This document shows positions 22,201-24,959 of a stretch of 24,959 nt of DNA, piece by piece. The stretch lies in the NCBI RefSeq assembly GCF_000003815.2, contig NC_049995.1:18028842-18053800 (forward strand), in the 5' to 3' direction. The notes below the pieces were generated by a model. That model made no database searches. It saw nothing but the letters and a program-made list of their open reading frames with translations, and had not been told where the DNA came from. The DNA is from Branchiostoma floridae (lineage: Eukaryota > Chordata > Leptocardii > Amphioxiformes > Branchiostomatidae). The first letter of the stretch is position 1; the number at the start of each line of letters is the position of its first letter. The translations under genes and the position numbers were made by a program.

Positions 22201-22612
22201 TTACCTTGAGCTTCGTACGCATTATGTTTCTAAAGATATTTTCAACTCGATTGGTAGTTCTATACTAACGGATCCGCCTCCAAAATCTTCAGTACGAACT
22301 TTTATTATTGGGTGGGCCGACTACTCACTCTTGCAGCCAAGGGCTGAATGCGAGGAGCTNNNNNNNNNNNNNNNNNNNNNNNNNNNNNNNNNNNNNNNNN
22401 NNNNNNNNNNNNNNNNNNNNNNNNNNNNNNNNNNNNNNNNNNNNNNNNNNNNNNNNNNNTCGTCGCAAATCTGCAGTACGTAATTTGTGCGGCAACCCAG
22501 TAATGGATCCGCCCCATAAGTGTCGCCAAAATCCTTAGTACGTACCTTGTGCGGCGGACCCGTGAATGGCGGCGAGCGCCACAGCGGCGGTCAGCAGTAG
22601 TTTCCCCAGCAT
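16109..22612 (-). CDS. Secreted C-type lectin / von Willebrand factor A domain protein (multi-exon, partial)
   Basis: The spliced gene reads signal peptide (residues 1 to about 20), C-type lectin-like domain (from residue 23), then a vWA domain of about 171 residues. The coding exons are 22546-22612, 21620-21759, 20052-20173, 17353-17480, 16733-16882, 16403-16456 and 16109-16292. Each has AG/GT borders, and phases agree at every visible junction except between 20052 and 17480. There the lectin domain lacks its third exon, which should carry the EPN/WND region and the last cysteines; the 392-N gap at 19284-19675 is the likely place. The final exon ends on a phase-1 donor, so at least one more exon lies further left; I could not find it. 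Known biology: CTLDs bind glycans or protein ligands, and vWA domains with a MIDAS bind ligands through a divalent cation. Inference: an extracellular adhesion or immune-recognition protein. No specific orthologue is recognised. Confidence 0.85.
16403..16456 (-). CDS. Exon: vWA domain, strand 4 and MIDAS aspartate
   Basis: This is a small 54-nt exon, 18 codons in phase 0 at both ends, with acceptor tttcaattgtccag and donor GTAAGT. It encodes SKFGAESHHAAVILTDGQ. AAVILTDGQ is the central buried strand ending in the third MIDAS residue, aspartate, of vWA domains. With DxSxS and the threonine in the two preceding exons, the metal site is complete, so the domain should bind a divalent cation. Confidence 0.9.
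16733..16882 (-). CDS. Exon: vWA domain, middle part with MIDAS threonine
   Basis: The exon has 150 nt, exactly 50 codons, phase 0 at both ends. The acceptor is ccaattgttacacag and the donor GTACGACC. It starts with strand 2, IAVLNYT, which follows KDIR of the previous exon naturally, and includes GDGGITRTGHAINHM, the vWA loop with the MIDAS threonine (Thr38 of the exon) and the following helix. Asn5-Tyr-Thr is a potential N-glycosylation sequon, and Cys8 could pair with the VDC cysteine of the preceding exon. The following intron is about 276 nt. Confidence 0.9.
16970..17405 (-). repeat. Tandem duplication (about 208 bp) of the vWA exon's 3' half with its donor and intron
   Basis: The 3' half of exon 17353-17480 (GCTTTTGTCGACTG...GATATCAGG|GTGAGT) is copied at about 17145-17205 as GCTTTTGTCGAATG...AATATCCGA|GTGAGT, 208 bases downstream on the minus strand. 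The following intron also matches: agattcccaggg recurs at 17091 and 17295, and tagaacgct at 17001 and 17224. A third, partial copy begins near 16970-17000. The exon copy keeps a GT donor but has no copy of the exon's 5' half. Confidence 0.85.
17353..17480 (-). CDS. Exon: vWA domain, strand 1 and MIDAS DxSxS
   Basis: The exon has 128 nt: two bases completing a split codon, then 42 codons. Its acceptor is tgtctttttcag and its donor GTGAGT (phase 0). It reads CAIDIVLALDLSSS, the hydrophobic first strand of a vWA domain with the MIDAS motif Asp-x-Ser-x-Ser intact. It continues through helix 1 (QFELARDFMVAFV) to KDIR before strand 2. A cysteine precedes strand 1 and another closes the domain in exon 16109-16292, the usual disulfide staple of extracellular vWA domains. 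The 3' half of this exon and its donor are tandemly duplicated in the next intron. Confidence 0.9.
17746..18623. mobile_element. Foldback mariner-like non-autonomous element, 878 bp
   Basis: It begins CGAGGGGTGATCA and ends TGATCACCCCTCG, flanked on both sides by TA (17744-17745, 18624-18625), the target duplication of the Tc1/mariner superfamily. The two ends align as inverted repeats for about 180 bp, including catagtatgaagccttttatca. Inside, arms 18131-18202 and 18284-18355 form a second inverted repeat, whose loop carries another divergent element end reaching TA at 18279-18280. No transposase frame is present. It lies in the intron between lectin and vWA exons. Confidence 0.8.
18626..19283. 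other. Intron sequence, no exon recognised
   Basis: This should contain or adjoin the missing third lectin exon. A minus-strand frame here (18991-19194) includes EARAIASEYIYDNEPPHDLL before a possible donor (GTAACA at about 19081), but lacks CTLD cysteines and WND and does not fit. I could not identify an exon. Confidence 0.4.
19284..19675. other. Assembly gap, 392 N
   Basis: Unknown bases. Frames reported across it are meaningless. It lies between lectin exon 20052-20173 and vWA exon 17353-17480, so it may hold the missing third CTLD exon. Confidence 1.
20052..20173 (-). CDS. Exon: middle part of C-type lectin-like domain (WIGL motif)
   Basis: The exon has 122 nt: 40 codons plus two bases, starting in phase 0 after the acceptor ctacctgtcctcag and ending in phase 2 at CTCAG on the donor GTGGGA. 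It reads on from the previous exon's SEQ as QFVAPMITG, then the family hallmark WIGL (residues 85-88) followed by HD, and FAWVDNTPYDP (97-107), which is the strand and loop before the sugar-binding site. The sequence beyond, carrying the EPN or QPD motif, the WND motif and two disulfide cysteines, is not in this exon and is not visible downstream in the right phase. Confidence 0.88.
20463..20866 (+). mobile_element. tRNA-derived SINE
   Basis: The 5' end is tRNA-like: an A-box-like TGGCGTAATCGG (20470-20481) and a B-box-like AGTTCGAAACC (20513-20523), spaced as in a tRNA pol III promoter. The body contains cttgtgcccttcggaaaagg and gcactttacac, resembling the conserved central domain shared by many metazoan SINEs (assignment from memory, tentative), and the 3' end is A-rich (aaatagaaaagaaaaaaaa, to 20866). 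It is not a functional tRNA: the arms do not pair well. It sits in the intron between the two lectin exons, antisense to the gene. Confidence 0.8.
21170..21343. mobile_element. pogo-like MITE, 174 bp
   Basis: The ends are inverted repeats: left CAGTAGAAGCCGCTCAATTG, right reverse complement CAGTAGAAGCCAGTTAATTG, with 11 perfect terminal bases and similarity beyond. It is flanked by TA on both sides (21168-21169, 21344-21345). A CAGT-type terminus with TA duplication is the pattern of the pogo branch of Tc1/mariner. There is no coding capacity. It lies in the intron between the two lectin exons. Confidence 0.8.
21620..21759 (-). CDS. Exon: first part of C-type lectin-like domain
   Basis: The exon has 140 nt: two bases finishing a split valine codon, then 46 codons, ending in phase 0 at CAG on the donor GTGGGA. 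The residues show the N-terminal half of a long-form CTLD: Cys25 with Gly28-Trp29, Cys36-Tyr37, Trp46 with Ala47-Ala48-Ala49 (the W..A...C signature), Cys53, and the beta-strand DADLVSI at 57-63. The acceptor is ctcctacacatccag. The extra Cys25/Cys36 pair is typical of long-form CTLDs. The exon follows the signal peptide directly, so the lectin is the N-terminal domain of the mature protein. Confidence 0.9.
22268..22560. repeat. ~61-bp tandem repeat overlapping the signal-peptide exon's donor
   Basis: The segment around the donor (tgtcgccaaaatccttagta...ttgtgcggcggaccc, from 22521) is repeated at 22460 (tcgtcgcaaatctgcagta...ttgtgcggcaaccc), and more distantly at about 22269-22313 (ccaaaatcttcagtacgaac), with ggatccgcc at 22269 and 22505. 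The copy at 22460 has lost the donor GT. The 100-N gap lies inside the tract. Confidence 0.75.
22360..22459. other. Assembly gap, 100 N
   Basis: Exactly 100 N, the conventional size for a gap of unknown length. It interrupts the ~61-bp tandem repeat, which probably caused the break. Confidence 1.
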
Positions 22613-22628
22613 GATGTTGTGTGGATAT
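22546..22628 (-). CDS. Exon: short 5' UTR, start codon and signal peptide
   Basis: The start codon is at 22612 on the minus strand. It opens MLGKLLLTAAVALAAIHGSA, a typical signal peptide: one lysine, a leucine/alanine-rich core and a small-residue cleavage region (Gly-Ser-Ala-Ala). The exon stops after CAA G at 22546 on the donor GTACGTAC, in phase 1. Upstream, a pyrimidine-rich acceptor (ctcttttacag) precedes 22628. So 22613-22628 looks like 16 nt of 5' UTR, and a non-coding first exon should lie further right, past 22640. The leftover G joins TT of the next exon to make a valine codon. This start fits because no other upstream in-frame signal sequence is visible and splicing to the lectin exon is in phase. 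Confidence 0.85.
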
Positions 22629-22799
22629 CTGTAAAAGAGCGGGGATTCAATATGCATAAATCCATAGCCTTAAGTAATCTCCAAGCAGATCTCTATTATG
22701 GTTAGCAATATCAAGCCTACTAGCAATACACATTTGCCAAGTAGCCCAAATTGCTAGTCGGCTTGAATTTGACCGCACCTTAAAGCTATAATAAGTATT

Positions 22800-24805
22800 G
22801 TCTCATCGGCCAATAGTCAGTTCTCCGTTCTTTAGAAGCATAGGCCCGACAATGGCTTGTCACTGGCAAATGGTCAGTCCCTCCGTTCCTGGTACTGCTG
22901 GTCCGGAAAAGGCTTGCCTTACCGGCCAATGGTCAGTCCCTCCGTTCCGTGGTACCACGGGTCCGGAAAAGACTTGTCTTACCGGCCAATGGTCAGTCCC
23001 TCCGTTCCGTGGTACCGCGGGTCCAACAAAGGCTTGTATTACCGGCCAATGGCCAGTTCTCCGTTCTTTAGAAGCATAGGCTAGACTATGGCTTGTCACT
23101 GGCAAATGGTCAGTCCCTCCGTTCCCTGGTACCACGGGCCCTGCAATGGCTTGTCTTACCGGCCATTGGTCAGTTCTCCGTTCTGTGATACCGCGGGTCC
23201 GAAAAAAGGCTTGTCTTACCGGCCAATGATCAGTCCCTCCGTTATGTGGTACCGCGGGTCCGACAAAGTCTGGTCTTACCGGCCAATGGTCAGTTCTTTG
23301 TTCTTTGGTACTGCTGGTCCGGCAAATGTTTGTCTTACCGACCAATGGTCAGTTCTCCGTTCTTTAGATGCATAGGCCCGGCAATGGCTTGTCACTGGCA
23401 AATGGTCAGTCCCTCCGTCCCTGGTACCGCGGGTCCGGTAATGGCTTGTCTTACCGACCAATGGTCAGTCCCTCCGTTCTGTGGTACTGCTGGTCCGGTA
23501 AAGTCTTGTCTTACCTGCCATTGGTCAGTTCTCCGTTCTTTAGAAGCATAGGCCCGACAATGGCTTGTCACTGGCAAATGGTCAGTCCCTCCGTTCCGTG
23601 GTACCGCGGGTCCGGAAAAGTCTTGTCTTACCGCCCAATGGTCAGTCCCTCCGTTATGTGGTACTGCTGGTCCTGCAATTGCTTGTCTTACCGCCCAATG
23701 GTCAGTCCCTCTGTTCTGTGGTACCGCGGGTCCGACAAAGTCTTGTCTTACCGACCAATGGTCAGTTCTCCGTTCTTTAGAAGCATAGGCCCGACAATGG
23801 CTTGTCACTGGCAAATGGTCAGTCCCTCCGTTCTGTGGTCCTGCAGGTCCGGCAAAGTCTTGCCTTAGCGGCCAATGGTCAGTTCTCCGTTCTTTAGAAG
23901 CATAGGCCCCACAATGTCTTGTCTTACCGACCAATGGTCAGTTCTTTGTTCTCTGGTACTGCTGGTCCGGAAAATTTTTGTCTTACCGACCAATGGTCAG
24001 TTCTCCGTTCTTTAGATGCATAGGCCCGACAATGGCTTGTCACTGGCAAATGGTCAGTCCCTCCGTTCTGTGGTACCATGGGTCCGGCAATAGCTTGTCT
24101 TACCGACCAATGGTCAGTCCCTCCGTTCCATGGTCCTGCAGGTCCGGCAAAGTCTTGCCTTAGCGGCCAATGGTCAGTTCTCCGTTCTTTAGAAGCATAG
24201 GCCCCACAATGTCTTGTCTTACCGGCCAATGGTCAGTCCCTCCGTTCTGTGGTACTGCTGGTCCGGTAAAGTCTTGTCTTACCTGCCATTGGTCAGTTCT
24301 CCGTTCTTTAGAAGCATAGGCCCGACAATGGCTTGTCACTGGCAAATGGTCAGTCCCTCCGTTCTGTGGTACCGTGGGTCCGGCAATAGCTTGTCTTACC
24401 GGCCAATGGTCAGTCCCTCCGTTCCGTGGTCCTGCAGTTCCGGCAATAGCTTGTCTTTTCGACCATTGGTCAGTTCCCCGTTCTTTAGAAGCATAGGCAC
24501 GACAATGGCTTGTCGCTGGCAAATGGTCAGTCCCTCCGTTCTCTGGTACTGCTGGTCCGGCAAAGGTTTGTCTTTCCGGCCAATGGTCAGTCCCTCCGTT
24601 CCCTGCTAGCGCGGGTCCAGGAATGTATTGTGTTACCGGCCAATGGTCAGTCCGTCCGTTCCATGCAAGTGCGGTTCCAGGAAAGGCTTGTCCTACCGAC
24701 CAATGGTCAGATCTCCATTCCCTGCTAGTGCGGTTCCGGGAAAGGCTTGTCATACCGGCCAATGGTCAGTCCGTCCGTTCCCTGCTAGTGCAGTTGGTCA
24801 GCCCC
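22800..24805. repeat. Minisatellite of ~60-bp units, about 34 copies, three unit types
   Basis: The unit is ggtcagtccctccgttc-ggtaccgcgggtccggcaaaggcttgtcttaccggccaat. Type A (60 bp) carries the KpnI-like ggtaccgcggg or ggtactgctgg. Type B (57 bp) carries ttagaagcatagg and gcttgtcactggcaaat, and recurs every two to five units. Type C (gctagtgcggttccagg) is confined to the right end, about 24595-24790. Because many units are 60 or 57 bp, frames of up to 200 codons stay open on both strands, which is not by itself evidence of protein. It lies upstream of the coding start of the lectin-vWA gene, in its first intron or 5' flank. Confidence 0.92.
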
Positions 24806-24851
24806 ACTTAGCATTGGCTGGTTAGTTTTTCCTACCGTCTTTAGTTCTGGG

Positions 24852-24946
24852 CATAAAAGTGAGTGTGGGACATTTATCTCTAAGGAATATCGCATGAACA
24901 ACAAATCCTCGGAGCGTGCTTCCTGGCCTCGGCGGACGGGGTAAGG
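24852..24946 (+). promoter_or_regulatory. Possible TATA promoter and start of an exon at the window edge
   Basis: A TATA-like CATAAAAG (24852-24859) precedes an ATG at 24894, whose 47-nt frame (MNNKSSERASWPRRT) runs into a consensus donor GTAAGG at 24941. Any of these could be chance; the sequence ends before a test is possible. Confidence 0.2.
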
Positions 24947-24959
24947 TCCCACCCAGTAC

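Noticed and set aside
22857-24762. Repetitive proteins of 93-200 residues on both strands
   Set aside because: They are frames through the ~60-bp minisatellite, open in several frames and on both strands at once. No start context or splice evidence favours one.
22800-24805. CRISPR array
   Set aside because: The whole 57-60-bp unit is conserved; there are no repeat/spacer alternations.

Overview
The window is eukaryotic (metazoan) nuclear DNA: coding sequence is split into short exons with GT/AG splice sites, most of the sequence is non-coding, there are tRNA-derived SINE, mariner-like and pogo-like elements, many micro- and minisatellites, and two runs of N. The gene type (secreted C-type lectin plus vWA), the compact introns and the repeat spectrum would fit a lancelet (Branchiostoma) or another invertebrate deuterostome. 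That placement is inference. No bacterial, phage, plasmid or CRISPR feature is present.

One gene is clear. It lies on the minus strand between about 22.63 kb and 16.1 kb and continues beyond its last visible exon. Seven coding exons are readable: a signal peptide exon (22546-22612), two exons of a C-type lectin-like domain (21620-21759, 20052-20173), then four exons that together encode a complete von Willebrand factor A domain with an intact MIDAS metal site (17353-17480, 16733-16882, 16403-16456, 16109-16292). All visible junction phases agree except across one place, where the third lectin exon is missing. A 392-base assembly gap (19284-19675) lies in the right interval. The vWA module is flanked by phase-1 introns, as in exon-shuffled extracellular proteins. 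The product is probably a secreted lectin-vWA adhesion or recognition protein.

Layout, left to right: a 149-bp tandem repeat (0.47-1.05 kb); unassigned AT-rich DNA with a 32-bp perfect hairpin (3.02-3.10 kb); a 1.27-kb minisatellite with dimeric and trimeric higher-order structure (3.38-4.65 kb); unassigned DNA with small MITE-like remnants; a promoter-like stretch with a possible first exon on the plus strand (7.4-7.7 kb); a long CA tract with a duplicated 330-bp block (8.1-9.7 kb); a 47-bp x4 repeat (9.8 kb); unassigned DNA with a GAGT microsatellite inside a diverged duplication (11.6-12.6 kb); a possible plus-strand terminal exon with poly(A) signals (14.4-14.7 kb); the lectin-vWA gene with a foldback mariner-like element, a SINE and a pogo-like MITE in its introns; and upstream of the coding start a 2-kb, roughly 60-bp-period minisatellite (22.8-24.8 kb).

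The most unusual points are two independent local tandem duplications in the lectin-vWA gene, each copying the 3' end of a coding exon with its splice donor into the following intron, and the nested foldback structure of the mariner-like element. I see no evidence for a wholly new biological system.
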